DNA from: Apostichopus japonicus
Lineage: Eukaryota; Echinodermata; Holothuroidea; Aspidochirotida; Stichopodidae
Reading direction: 5' to 3'
Length of the DNA: 64,000 bases
Assembly (NCBI RefSeq): GCF_037975245.1
Contig: NC_092569.1
Location: 23,090,168 to 23,154,167, forward strand
This document shows, piece after piece, positions 36,001 through 47,532 of the stretch. The notes under the pieces were generated by a model. It saw nothing but the letters and a program-made list of their open reading frames with translations, did not search any database and was not told the DNA's origin. The first letter of the stretch is position 1. The number at the start of each line of letters is the position of its first letter. The position numbers and the translations under genes are program-made.

Positions 36001-37200
36001 CTATTAAAGCAAATGGTTCCCTTTTTATTAGTTAGTCGCATTTGAGGCATTTGTCTAATATTGTGTAGGACATTGAATTATATTGGGTTTTTTTTTTCTC
36101 CCGACCACTGTAGTACTACTACATTTATAATGACCCCCCCCGCAGCAACTTCACGAATTAATGTTATTAAATGTCGAACCTTCCTCATTTTTCTAATAGG
36201 TGCTACGTTCGTCATATTAACCCATTCACAGCACCGATTCAACAGGCTCGCACATCCGTTCCTTTGACAACCAGCAATAGCTGCTCATACATCGGCATAT
36301 TTCACATATCTTTATCTGAAAATCCAGCTAAGGGTAGGCTGTATAAAATGTCTACCACTAAATACAACATGCTACAACATTCTTAGTGGGTAAACATTTC
36401 TTAGCGGGTAAACAAGAATTTCATGATTTGTAAAAGTTATTTCATGTTGCGTGCTTACACGTCTGCTCATCAATGGCTTGCCAGACATTGCGTTATGAAC
36501 GAACCAATTCCCACCATATCTTTTCTACTTTCTACATGAAAAGCCTACTACCTTTGAAGGGTGATTGTATGTTGTCACAATATGCAGGTGAACTCTCTTG
36601 TTTTCCCTCTTATTTTTATTAAACATTAAAAAGTTAATAGTTTCTTAAATAACGATACCAAGTTAATTTTCCAGGAACAAAATTCACTTTATAATCACAA
36701 AATTTAAACTCTGGCAAGGAGAAATATTTAAAATTCAACAATTATTCCAAATTATCCTTGTCAGACCTCTTGAAGTCGTCAGACCAATGTATTAATAAAC
36801 AATTCATAAAGTACCAAAGTCAACACGAAACACTACAGACTTTGGTGTAGGTATTTACAGTTGGATTAAATTGTTAATCATTTAAGCCCCTTTCATATTC
36901 ATTTATATATGATGATTGTTATATAGTTTGACTTTTCCATCAGTAAAACCCTGCTTGTAATATATAACTACGGTGATTTACTGCCTTGTGATTTACTGTC
37001 AGCGCACATCGTAGTTCTTTCATCGTTTCGTCAGGGCATTAAAGAGAAGTGCAGGGTTTGACGGAAAATTAGAACCTCAATAAGTCCAACATTGGCTTCC
37101 TTTTTACACTGTTTTTCAATCCGTTTCTCTACCGTAAAGTCTTCTTTTGAATAAAGAAATAACTGATTTTATTTTATTTAAATAATATCTCTTTCTAAGC
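33012..37200. other. Intergenic region between genes A and B
   Basis: 4.6 kb from gene A stop to gene B start. It holds a C-rich patch (33286-33345), a 16-base perfect palindrome at 34572-34587, and a ~257 bp tandem duplication (about 34998-35513). A stretch from about 34700 resembles 53850-54260 upstream of gene C. From about 36390 the sequence is homologous to the region upstream of genes A and C. I see no coding exon. Confidence 0.65.
34998..35513. repeat. ~257 bp tandem duplication upstream of gene B
   Basis: Two adjacent copies (about 34998-35255 and 35256-35513) share GTCAGATGGTGGGATCG, TTAGTCCAGATGCAAACACC and CAATACGCAGTATTTTTGCG. A single more diverged copy is near 54175-54260 upstream of gene C. 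Confidence 0.9.
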
Positions 37201-37600
37201 ACGGCTATATAGCTTTACGGTATGGACTTGAACGCAAATCACTGTTGTGTTTCCCGAGAGAGATCACGAGGAGAAGAATCATATCAAGATGGCCAACTCA
37301 TAGTTTGTACTGTACGATATCAGTACTCTCAATATCCGTGTTCACAGAGGTTTGACTTCCTTGTTCTTCTGTCTACCGACGCGCGTAAGAGGCAAAAATT
37401 AGCGTAAAGTAGGAGCAATAAACTATCATTTTACTATAATGCATTTTCCAAATGAGTTAAACAATGTTCAGTATCTTCTACCGTACATTCTAAATTACTC
37501 GATACAAGGTACGTTATGTCATCGACAGAGGTGAAAGTCATTATCAACTTGAAATCAGAGAAGGGCGAGTCACCAGAAAAGATTTCACTCTTTCGTCAAA
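37201..37600 (+). promoter_or_regulatory. Gene B upstream/5' UTR block
   Basis: Homologous to the blocks before genes A and C. A TATATAG element at 37206-37212 lies about 390 bases before the start codon and is shared with gene C (55361-55367). It is a candidate core promoter, but there is no transcript evidence. Confidence 0.45.
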
Positions 37601-37678
37601 ATGATCAGCAAGTTTTATTCAATGTTCCAAGTTTTATTTTTTCTTTGGACAACTAGCTGCCTCGTTTTTCGTGAATCG
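37601..37678 (+). CDS. Gene B exon 1: signal peptide
   Basis: 26 codons, MISKFYSMFQVLFFLW followed by TTSCLVFRES, phase 0, donor GTAAGTTC. One codon longer than gene A exon 1. Confidence 0.9.
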
Positions 37679-40600
37679 GTAAGTTCTAGTACTTTTATAT
37701 TTTTTTAATTCTTCGGTCATATGTCGTAGTATGGATATTTCAATGAATTTGCTCGGTAACAACAATTTTTAGTGAAGTTATGATTGTTCAAAAGATGGTA
37801 TAAGATATTGGGAATGGAGACATCATAATTCTTCAAATTACAAATTTCAATTTTCATCTCTGTTTCGAAATAAAAATGATGGTCTGTATCAAAAGTGCGT
37901 GAAAATAATTCAACATAATAATAATAAGTGCAAAGTATATGTCAGTGATTGGAGATCAGGTATACATTATTCAAATTAAATTAAGTACTTTCAAGTTATT
38001 TTTAACTCCCCACAAAAGGTTTTTGAACTTGAAACTAAAGAAAATCTATCAAATCTTCAACAGCAATTCTCCTTTTTGACTATATTTTCACAAATCAAGA
38101 TTTTTGTTTAAAAAGAAAGATATTCAAAAATCATTATATATTATATTGTTTGCAAAGATATTAGAAATTAGATTCAAATTAGATTAAATCTCATGCTTTC
38201 AAGTTGTTATGTTTTACATTTATCTTAGAAATTAAAAGCTTAAACTTTTACACGTTCTGCAATTTATTGAAGAAGCCACTATTCTTTATGTAAAATAAAA
38301 GTGTTAGATGAAAGATCGAATAATAAGGATGGGTTGTTTTTCAAATAAGAAAATTTATTTTAATATTAATAGTAACTTAGTAACGCTCTAGAACCATTTA
38401 AGACATAAACTTGTAGTGAAACATTCAAAGTTCTTTAAATATTATAGTTATAAAAGTTGTATAAAATATGAAGCTCATGTTGTTTTATTAATTCATCAAT
38501 AAATTAACCTGTAAATGATATAGCTCCCTCACAGGTACAACTTCAGAACTTTAAATGATATCAGACATAATGCAGACTGTCATAAATGCAAGTTTAACCT
38601 AAAGTATTAAATCAAACTACGATATTTTCAATTATATTAATAGAAACGTTTTAGCTAAGATTTAGATGGCCATACTTTGAATAACTCGCTTCAGTTTCTT
38701 AACTTTATAATAATTAACGAGAAAAAAATGTTTTTAATTAAAATATTACTCTTTAAGTTTTCATCCGTCGACTTAAATTCACATTGAAACTTATTATTTA
38801 CTATAATGCTACCAATTTTGTATTCCGAAGATAAAATATAAGATTTTCTTTAGTGAACAGTAATCTATTAATTTCAATTAAGCAATGAATACATAACAAA
38901 GTTAAATATTATTCACTTATTCATTTATCATTGAATATCTTAATCAGGCTTAGAAAAGCTAAGGATGACAGAAGTCAGAACGTTAACAAAACATGTTCTT
39001 CAATTTTAAATAAAAGAATAGACCAGCATACGTAAAATGTATCTCGTCGTTATATCACCAATCAAATCATATTTTGTGTGTAGCTTCAAGAAAGAACAAT
39101 ATTCTATAAATATTTTTTTTAAAAATTGTAAAAAATCAATGTTTTGTAAAAAGGACCTTTCTTTGTCACTTAAAGTTAAAAGTTCGGTGGCTAAATTCTT
39201 TTTTTTTTAATAAAACATTTTTGGCCACCAATGATTTGTCAAACATAAAACAGTCTCGTCGATATGAGTTTTTTTAAGGAAATTATTAATTCCTAATTAG
39301 TCTTGGAAATGAGACAAAACAAAATGAAACTTAGTCTAGGTAACGAAACAGAGGAAAAGTGTACTGTCAAATTAATTACTAGGAGTAAAGCGTTCAACCA
39401 TATACTTGTAAGATAAAGTATTCCGCAACGTAATTTGCAACCATGTTAATGTAGGTCTATACTTATTCATATTTGATTTTACTTTCATTTAACTAAAACA
39501 GTATGTGATTTGTGGTTATGTTCGCGTATTGTTCCACAATTTCCCATCATGAAAAAATGTATTTATTTACAAACAAAAGTCACGAGATCCTAAGTAAATG
39601 AGTCAATTAAATTTCACCTTCTAAACTTCGAAAGCCATTGGCATTCATTCTTCACAACTGCCCCTTCATTGAATGTCTTAATCAGGCTTAGAAAAGCTAA
39701 GGATAACAGAAGTCAGAACGTAAATAAAACATTTTCTTCAATTTCAAATAAAAGAATAGACCAGCATACGTAAAATGTATCTCGTCGTAATATCATCTAT
39801 CAAATCATATTTTGTGTGCAGCTTCAAGAAAGTAGAATATTCTATTAAAACTCAAACAAAAAATTATTGTAAAAATCGAGATCAATGTTTTGTAAAAAGG
39901 ACCCTTTCTTTGTCACTTAAAGTTAAAGGTTCGGTGACTATTTTATTTTTGTTTTTATTAAAACTTTTTTGGCCACCAATAATTTGTCAAACATAAAACA
40001 GTCTCGTCAATATGAGTTTTTTTAAGGAAATCATCAATTCCTACTTAGTCTTGGTAAGGATCGGTATAACGTCATTATATTTTCAAATATTAAGTTCCTG
40101 TGGGACTTGCTTCACCAGAGCAAAGCTATGTCATTCGTAGGTGAGCTGCGAATTGCGACCTTCGTTTCAGGACAAAAAAAATATAGAAACGGACGAAAAG
40201 TGTACTGTCAAATTAATTACTAAGAGTAATACGTTCAACTATATACTTGTAAGATAAAGTATTCCCAACGTCATATGGAAACATGTTGATGTAGGCCTAT
40301 ACTTATTAATATTTGTTCTTCCTTTCATTTATCTACAAAAGTATGTGAGTTGTGGTTATTTTTGCGTATTGTTCCATAATTTCCCACTCTGATAAGATTT
40401 TTTTTATTTACAAACAAAATCAGGAGATCCTAAGTAAATGTAAAAGATTGATTTGTACTATAAATATAAAGAAAACACATATTTTGCTTAATTTCAATGA
40501 ATTTTACAAATCATTATTTGTCTAATACTTGTATGAGTATTTATTATAGCTCATACAAAGAATTATGATTCGCGATCAATATATATTCTTGGTCCAACAG

Positions 40601-43600
40601 ATCGTAACCCATTCCAGCAAATCTCTTATAAAAATGTTAAGTCCTAATTAATTGCGGTTTCGAACAATATAAGTTCCGATAGTTTCTTCTCGACTACTTA
40701 CTTAAAGTAAAAGATTCCGGGATACAGAATACATTTGGAAAGACCTGACATCCAACTAAATAGGCTGAGACTTTCTTAAATATTCGAAAATTCAACATTC
40801 GTTGATTTGATCCTCTTTTTTTATGTCAGGCTCTTTAATAACTTAGATCACAGCGACGAGATGTTTGTCATTTAACACTGAAAGTCTATAGCTGAACATT
40901 GATACTTAATATATTGACGATACGTTTCTACATATAGATACCTCTGTTTATTCTTTTTAAGTTAGCTCGGCGATATTATTAGTTATTCGTATACGTTTCT
41001 TAAGCGAATATGTCATAGTAACTTTATAAATGGACCAGACTTTACTTAAAATGGATCACAACTAACAGATACACCAATCCCATACTCGTAGATAAATAAC
41101 TTTTACGTTATTAATTATTATTTAAATAACAACACAAATAAAGTGATGCTTAGAAAAAATATCGAACAACCGTTAGATAACAAAAATCGAGGAAATTCTA
41201 ATGCCAATTCTTGTTGATTTTACAATTTTCATAAAAATATCTTACCTATATTTTCCTCTGAATTTTCATACGCCATTTTCTATTGTGAAAAAGTATTTCC
41301 TTCTCAAAATAGACCGAAATTCCGGAGCAATGTTTGTGTTTTTTGTTGTTGAAAAATACAATAAGAACAATTCATTTAAAGAGAATGCCACGTACATCAA
41401 TTTTTTTTTAAAAATGTCGTAATTTATTTATTCTGTAATCATTAGCTAAAAAATCTATACTTGAATTTGCTCTTTCTGGTTCCCTTGTCACTTTTTCAAT
41501 AAAAGTGTTGATATGTTTTTACAACATTACCTGAAACTACATGTGCATTGTTCGATCTTTCTCACTGTATTGATTTCGTCATGTTTACAAAGCTGGTACG
41601 AAAATGTTAAATCCTCTTTCTCCCAAAACCTCCACCCCCTCCCCAACAAATAGTTTAGTTAAGTTTTCGAAAGTTAACCAAAAACCTTATAAGAAAATAT
41701 CAAGATCTAACTAAAGTTACTATAATGATCTTGTTTCATCGTAGATATAAAACTAATACCGTGTATAAACGAAATAAATGCATTTTCGATTTAAAGGCCT
41801 AGTCAATTTGTTTCTCTTTAATATAAAATTTCGAATGAAAACAATATTGAGATTAATCTCTGTTTGGAAAGAACGACAATGCCTAGATCAATAATTGTAT
41901 TGTCAAGCAGGAAGGTTTAATATTGGGGAATGCAAGTTAGCATTGTAGAAGGAAGATTTATCGTTGTAAAAACGTAAACACAACTGAGTAAAATCATTTT
42001 GATCTTCTAGTTTACACATGTAATTTGCATATTGATTCATTATGATTCGAGCGTTGTATAATGATCCCTCGGAGGTTTTATGAGTAATGATTATTTATGG
42101 TAGAGTTAGGCTGTTTATCTGAACCCTGTTTAGTGTTAACTGTGTCTTAAAACGGTATTTTACTAATATCTATATTAACACCTCTAAATAGATTCAAACA
42201 CTACAGGCCTTGGCGATACATGTTTTCACTATCCGCCTCCCATTGTTTGAGAGAGGAATGTGTGAACTTGTTAGCGAAAATATTTTGAAATGGACAACTT
42301 GAAAATAGATAAAAGCGAGGCGAGTGTATGTGTCCATCACCCCCCCCCCCCTCTCGTTCCACTTATTTCAATTGGAATACATTTTCTTTCTATTTTAAAA
42401 GGAACCAATTTCAATAATTTCAATTTTCAATAAAAAGATTGTAGCACCCATATAGTAACCGACATTGTTGTGACCCCTAAATCTATCCAACCAGCAATCA
42501 CTACTTGTTTTGTTAGTCGATGTATTCAAGTACGCTCAGCAAGTATTTCCATTAATACTTCTCAACGTAAATGGGACACATATTTCACATTGACTCGGAA
42601 ATATAATAAGAACTTTTCTCAAAAAGGTTTGAAATCTTTTTCAGGCTTGATATCCAGAGGTCACTGACTCGAATCATGTTTTTATCCATAAACTTCTTTG
42701 CTCTATTCCGTTGTTTAAAACAACAAAGACACTTTCCTCTTATTACTTTACATATATGAATTTTTCTTTGGTTAGAGTGCCCAACAGACAATTGATGGAT
42801 CTTCTAATGGAAAGATATTAGGTGAGTGATGCTTACCCCTTTTGATTCCAAACATGTAATTTAAATAAAATTTTAACCCTTGTAACATTACATTTATCAT
42901 GTTAACTTTACCGGGAGTATATACACAGGAATTGGGGCGTGATTTGCGGAGCTTTGTCTGAAGTATTAGCAGACGAGAATAGAAGGTAATTTAAGGTGTT
43001 TACGGGCATTCAAGTTCAAAATAGTCGCCAGAAATTATGTCAGATATGTGTATTGAAGTGTTAAGTACGTATTGATCCGCATTGTTTCTTAAAGTCACAT
43101 ATTTTTGGAGAAGCAACGGATGTGAGTTCTTTCGAATAGTGTAAATTAAGAACGTGTTGTATGCTATATATGTAACTCAATGAAGAAAACGCAAAGTTAA
43201 CAAATAATGAGGACAACTATATTTTTATATCATCACATCATAGGTCAATCATCATTTTTCTTCTATCAACAATCGACTTATCCGAGAGATTGCACAGAAG
43301 TCCAGGAGCAATGTTCATCCAATAACTCTTCCGGTGTCTTCATGATCAAACCAGATGGTTACCCGGAACCATTTGAGGTTTACTGTGATAACACTGACAG
43401 TTCCGGTGGATGGACGGTATGTCTTTGGTTTCTTGCTCTTGTATAAACAATTTCAAGACTGAAAAAAAAATGTTTACAGCCGCTGGAAGAGTAGTAACGA
43501 TGTTTTTGTTTTCGGTGAACATGTTATATGTTTGTAAGTTACAAGATGGTGGTAATAAAAAACTTCGGTTTTTATTGAGTAATGATCAAGACGGATGTGC

Positions 43601-45929
43601 TGGATGCTTAAAATTTAATGCATCGAATGAAAGTGACTAACAAACCATTTCGGTAACGACTCTGTCCATAGGTAATACAAAGGCGCACCGACGGGTCCAT
43701 CGATTTCAGGCGCGACTGGGACAGCTACAAGTCTGGCTTTGGGTTTCTCTCTCATGAATTCTGGCTCGGCAACGAGAAGTTGTCTTTTTTGACCAACCAG
43801 AAGAAATACCAACTGGTGATTAAGATAACCACATCAAGCGGTTACCTGATCAGGGTTTCTTACGATCATTTCCGTATAAGTGACGCCTTCAGTCACTTCA
43901 AGCTGGGCAACCTCGGCAATTATTCCGGAGAAAATACTGGTGAGTTATCACTAATAAATTAGATAACAATGCAATATCATACCCACATGTCTTACAATGC
44001 TTAGATATATGTGAAGATGTATTGTTTCGTGACGTCGTCAAACATTACATAATATGACAGATATGCAGGGTCATCTGGGGAATATCACTGACAAACCTCT
44101 CTGGGCCCATTTGGTACATCCATCTATGGTCAACCATCGTTTCGATAAAATAATACATCTGAACTTTACTTATCAAACACTTAATTCACTTCATATTGTT
44201 AAATACATTCCCAGTAACATTAATGTTACAATAATTCCAAGTAATTGTATCTTACAGATGCTATAACATTCTGTCCCAGCAATATGGACATTGATAACTG
44301 CAGTACCGCGTGTCAACGAACTTGTGAAGCTCCAGGGATATGTCAGGATGAGGTCTGTGCTGATGGTGAAATCTGTTTTTGTCCAGATGGATTCTTCATG
44401 AAGGAAGCTGACTGTGTACCTCGTGAACAATGTGGATGTTACATATCGGAAGGACAGACGATCGTACCAGTAAGTAGAGGAGTAATCCATTTCAGAAAAG
44501 CAAATCGATCCTTTACTTTTATGTAGGAACCGATCATTACTACTTTCCTCTATTTCGGTCGATCAGGTGCAATAATAAAAACTTAATTAAGCCGTTACTG
44601 CCGCATTGCAGTCATACGGTAACGAAGGTTTCCAATTTCATATCTTGGCTAAAAGAGAAGTACGATTTGATATATCTTGAAATGTGGTAGGTTTAATAAT
44701 GATTTTCTAAGGAGAGGGCAGCATATGACGATATCAACCAAGTATGAAAATATAAAATGCGACTTTTCTTATAGGAAGGTGAATTTTTCGTGAATTCTGG
44801 ATGTACAAGAAAGGGTGTTTGTACTAACGGACTGATCATCTGGGATGAAGGTTACGCATGCAGCCCTAAAGCGGAGTGTGGCGTACGAAATGACATAAGA
44901 CAATGCTATTGTGCAAATGGCTACAGAGGGGACGGTGTAATATGCACTAGACCACCTAAAGATTGTCAGGAAATTTATGATGATGATAGTGCCAGCAAAA
45001 GCGGTATATACAGAATCAAACCAACCGGATGGACCAGGTCAGCATTTGAGGTCTACTGTAACATGACTGATGGAGGAGGGTGGACGGTAAGTAGCAGTCT
45101 GACACGCGTTCATAATATAATTAATATATGTTAATTGTCAAGTTTGACGATCGGATAAGTCTAAAAGATTGATCTTTCACTGGTATGTATCGTAACATAA
45201 TTTTCAAAGGACGACGTAAGGAAGCCCTAATATCTCCTAAATGGGGGTTCAAAGTGATATTGTCGACCTGGTCGAGAAGCATAAAAAATAGCCGGTAAAG
45301 ATCTATCTAATCAAACATCGAGTAACTCATACTGATAAATATCTTCTTCTTTTTTTATTTCATTGGGAGGAGATTTTCATACTTCACGAAAATATTTTAA
45401 ATCAAATTTATAATGAAAAGCTCTTGATATTGATAAAACAATTTCGTATTGTTCACAGTGCTCGTTTGACATTATTTGTGTTTCCCTTTTCATTATTTCC
45501 TCATTGAAGGTGTTACAGCGTCGCCAAGATGGTAGTATTGACTTTTACCGCAACTGGAGCAGCTACAAAGTTGGTTTTGGCAATCTTTCAACTGAATTTT
45601 GGCTGGGAAACGATAAATTGTATTACTTGACAACACAAAAGAGATATAGAATCCGAATTGATTTAGTGACTAGAGAGTATAATTCGTACTACGGCAAGTT
45701 CGATTTCTTCCGCATCAATGATGAGAGTGACAACTACCGACTGTCGGGACTTGGGACTTACAGTGGAACCGTAGGTGGGTACCATTCTAAATGTGTATGC
45801 TCTAGTTGCGTATGTGTTTCAAATAGATCTTCTTTCCTTAAATATTTTTGAGGATTGGTTGCACTATCGGATTTCAACACCTAACAAATCTGTTATATTC
45901 AAATTATGCACTGAGCTAATCGAGAGATT

Positions 45930-45995
<66 letters not shown>

Positions 45996-47532
45996 TACTA
46001 CCAATCGGTATTATTTTCTTCAGCATATATCAATTTATGCAAAATAAAACACATTAGATTTGCAACATATACACAATTTTAATCAAACATATAGTATCAA
46101 AGAAATAACCCCGGAAACGGGTTATTTTGCTCATAAAATAGTAATAATAAGCTAGGCTTAAAATATTTTTCGTGATAAACAGGAACACGATCATATCTGA
46201 ATCGCAGCAAGAAAGGGGACTATATATATTTAATTATTTACCACAATCATAAAGTGAACACAGCTGACAATATCTACTTTTCTTTATATGATGTACTTCG
46301 AGAAGAGGTTTGGTTACTATAATGATTTGATTTGCAGAATTTGCAGAAAGATAATGAAGCAGATTGGAACTGTTTCCATATACGAACAGTAAACAATGGT
46401 TCAAACAGCGTTGGAAGTAATTGCATGGTAATTGAAAACTGAATGAAGATATTTCGAAGGAAATATTTCTAGCGGTGACTGTCTTAAGCCGACAAACGTG
46501 AATTTAAAGAAATACGTACATGCCACTTTTTACATTACAAAATTACAGACATTTAATAAAACATGTGTGACATTAAATCGTCCCGAGGAAAAATTATAAG
46601 AAAAGTCGAAGACAAAACGTATCTATCTCAGACACCAATAAATATTCAATGGGAGGGCTATGGGCTTTTGCATATTTTTACCCTACTGGACAGTATCGCC
46701 GTACTGCATTTCACATTAATCGCATGATGTTGTTTATTGCGGTCTATTGATATAAGGCTATACAGTTAAAGGAGCTCCTCGACATGCATTTGATGTCTAG
46801 AACAATTGAACAACTGGCTTTCTGTTACCATTGATAATTCTGATCAATAATTACCAATGATGTATGTTCACAACAATGCTTCCACAATAATAAATTTCAG
46901 AAATTATGTCATAGTGATACAATTATAAAACACATGGAAATAATAACATAATAAATATCAATAATGATAAATGAATAGAATGTGTCTAGACCTTAGTCCT
47001 TAGTAGTCATAACAATTTGATGAATTTTAACAAGGCTAATGTCACCTAACTGAAGATCAGAAATAGAAATGGTGCATATGAATAAATAACTTAAAAAGTC
47101 TACAAACCAAAATATTTAATCAGATATATTCTTGTGAGGAAATAAGCCTTATCTCTCCCCCCCCCCCTCTTTCTCTCTTATTATGTTCAACCCTTCTTCA
47201 ATTGTTAATACATCTGATGTATATGTATATACGCTAGCATGACATGCTGTGCTTCATTCTATTCCACAGATGAGAGAAGCAGTCCTGATGGTAAATTCTT
47301 GCGTTATCACCTGAATCACGAGTTCAGTACCAAAGAGAGGGACAACGATGCTTATAGTAATAACTGTGCGGTTAGTTATCACGGCGCATGGTGGTACGAT
47401 GATTGCTATTATTCTAACCTCAACGGTGACTACCACGCCAGTTTAAATAGTGATTCTAGCATCTATTGTTATTATATCCCAGGACCGAATTATAACATCA
47501 AATATACTGAAATGAAGATTCGTCCAGCTTAA
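37601..47532 (+). CDS. Gene B: secreted double-FReD / TIL / E' mosaic protein
   Basis: Eight exons: 37601-37678, 42776-42821, 43244-43416, 43672-43939, 44258-44469, 44775-45086, 45510-45774, 47270-47532. The spliced frame is 1617 bases (538 residues), uninterrupted, with the same phases as gene A. Domains: signal peptide 1 to about 23, linker to about 43, FReD1 without P subdomain (about 46-188), TIL (about 189-259), E'/EGF-like (about 260-319), FReD2 (about 321-538). By my count exon 4 differs from gene A at 7 of 89 residues, while exon 7 differs at 21 of 89 and exon 8 aligns only moderately, with a longer N-terminal part. Divergence is thus concentrated in the ligand-binding FReD2. Two AATAAA poly(A) signals (47637-47642, 47670-47675) lie in a 33 bp tandem duplication just past the stop. 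Product expected to be extracellular; function inferred as recognition or lectin. Confidence 0.92.
37679..42775 (+). other. Gene B intron 1
   Basis: 5.1 kb intron colinear with gene A intron 1. It contains two tandem copies of the ~740 bp unit (about 38890-40440). No coding exon seen. Confidence 0.75.
38890..40440. repeat. ~740 bp unit, two tandem copies in gene B intron 1
   Basis: TTAATCAGGCTTAGAAAAGC occurs at about 38938 and 39677. Each is followed by AGACCAGCATACGTAAAATG, the CTTTGTCACTTAAAGTTAAA block, the TTTTTGGCCACCAAT block and the GCGTATTGTTCCA block in the same order. Gene A has one copy and gene C three. Confidence 0.88.
42776..42821 (+). CDS. Gene B exon 2: linker exon
   Basis: 46 bases encoding SAQQTIDGSSNGKIL plus one base, from acceptor GGTTAG to donor GTGAGT. 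Confidence 0.9.
43244..43416 (+). CDS. Gene B exon 3: FReD1 N-terminal exon
   Basis: 173 bases encoding FFFYQQSTYPRDC, SSGVFMIKPDGYPEPFEVYC and GGWT, with donor GTATGT. It differs from gene A exon 3 at about 6 of 57 residues. Confidence 0.95.
43672..43939 (+). CDS. Gene B exon 4: FReD1 middle exon
   Basis: Starts VIQRRTDGSIDF and contains RDWDSYKSGFG, FWLGNEKLSFLTNQKKYQL and FRISDAFSHFKLG. It ends in phase 1 at GTGAGT and joins the TIL exon, so FReD1 has no P subdomain. Confidence 0.95.
44258..44469 (+). CDS. Gene B exon 5: TIL module
   Basis: 212 bases, from acceptor TTACAG to donor GTAAGT. TIL cysteine pattern as in gene A: FCPSNMDIDNCSTAC, RTCEAPGICQDEVC, CFCPDGFFMKEADC, EQCGCYISEGQTIVP. 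Confidence 0.9.
44775..45086 (+). CDS. Gene B exon 6: E'/EGF-like module plus start of FReD2
   Basis: 104 codons, phase 0 at both ends. EGEFFVNSGCTRKGVC and CYCANGYRGDGVIC precede PKDCQEIY, GIYRIKPTGW, FEVYC and GGWT. Donor GTAAGT. Confidence 0.95.
45510..45774 (+). CDS. Gene B exon 7: FReD2 middle exon
   Basis: Starts VLQRRQDGSIDFYRNW and contains FWLGNDKLYYLTTQKRY and FRINDESDNYRLSGLG. 265 bases, phase 0 in and phase 1 out, donor GTGGGT. Confidence 0.95.
45775..47269 (+). other. Gene B intron 7
   Basis: 1.5 kb intron with an (AT)n tract at 45935-45992 and a CT/C-rich tract near 47153-47180 shortly before the acceptor. No coding exon seen. Confidence 0.7.
45935..45992. repeat. (AT)n microsatellite in gene B intron 7
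   Basis: About 58 bases of AT alternation. Confidence 0.97.
47270..47532 (+). CDS. Gene B exon 8: FReD2 P-subdomain exon
   Basis: From acceptor TCCACAG to a TAA stop. It carries FSTKERDND (calcium region), CAVSYHGAWWYDDC, YYSNLNGDY and the terminal EMKIRPA. It is 12 codons longer than the gene A exon, with extra residues at the N-terminal end and before the final strand. Confidence 0.95.
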
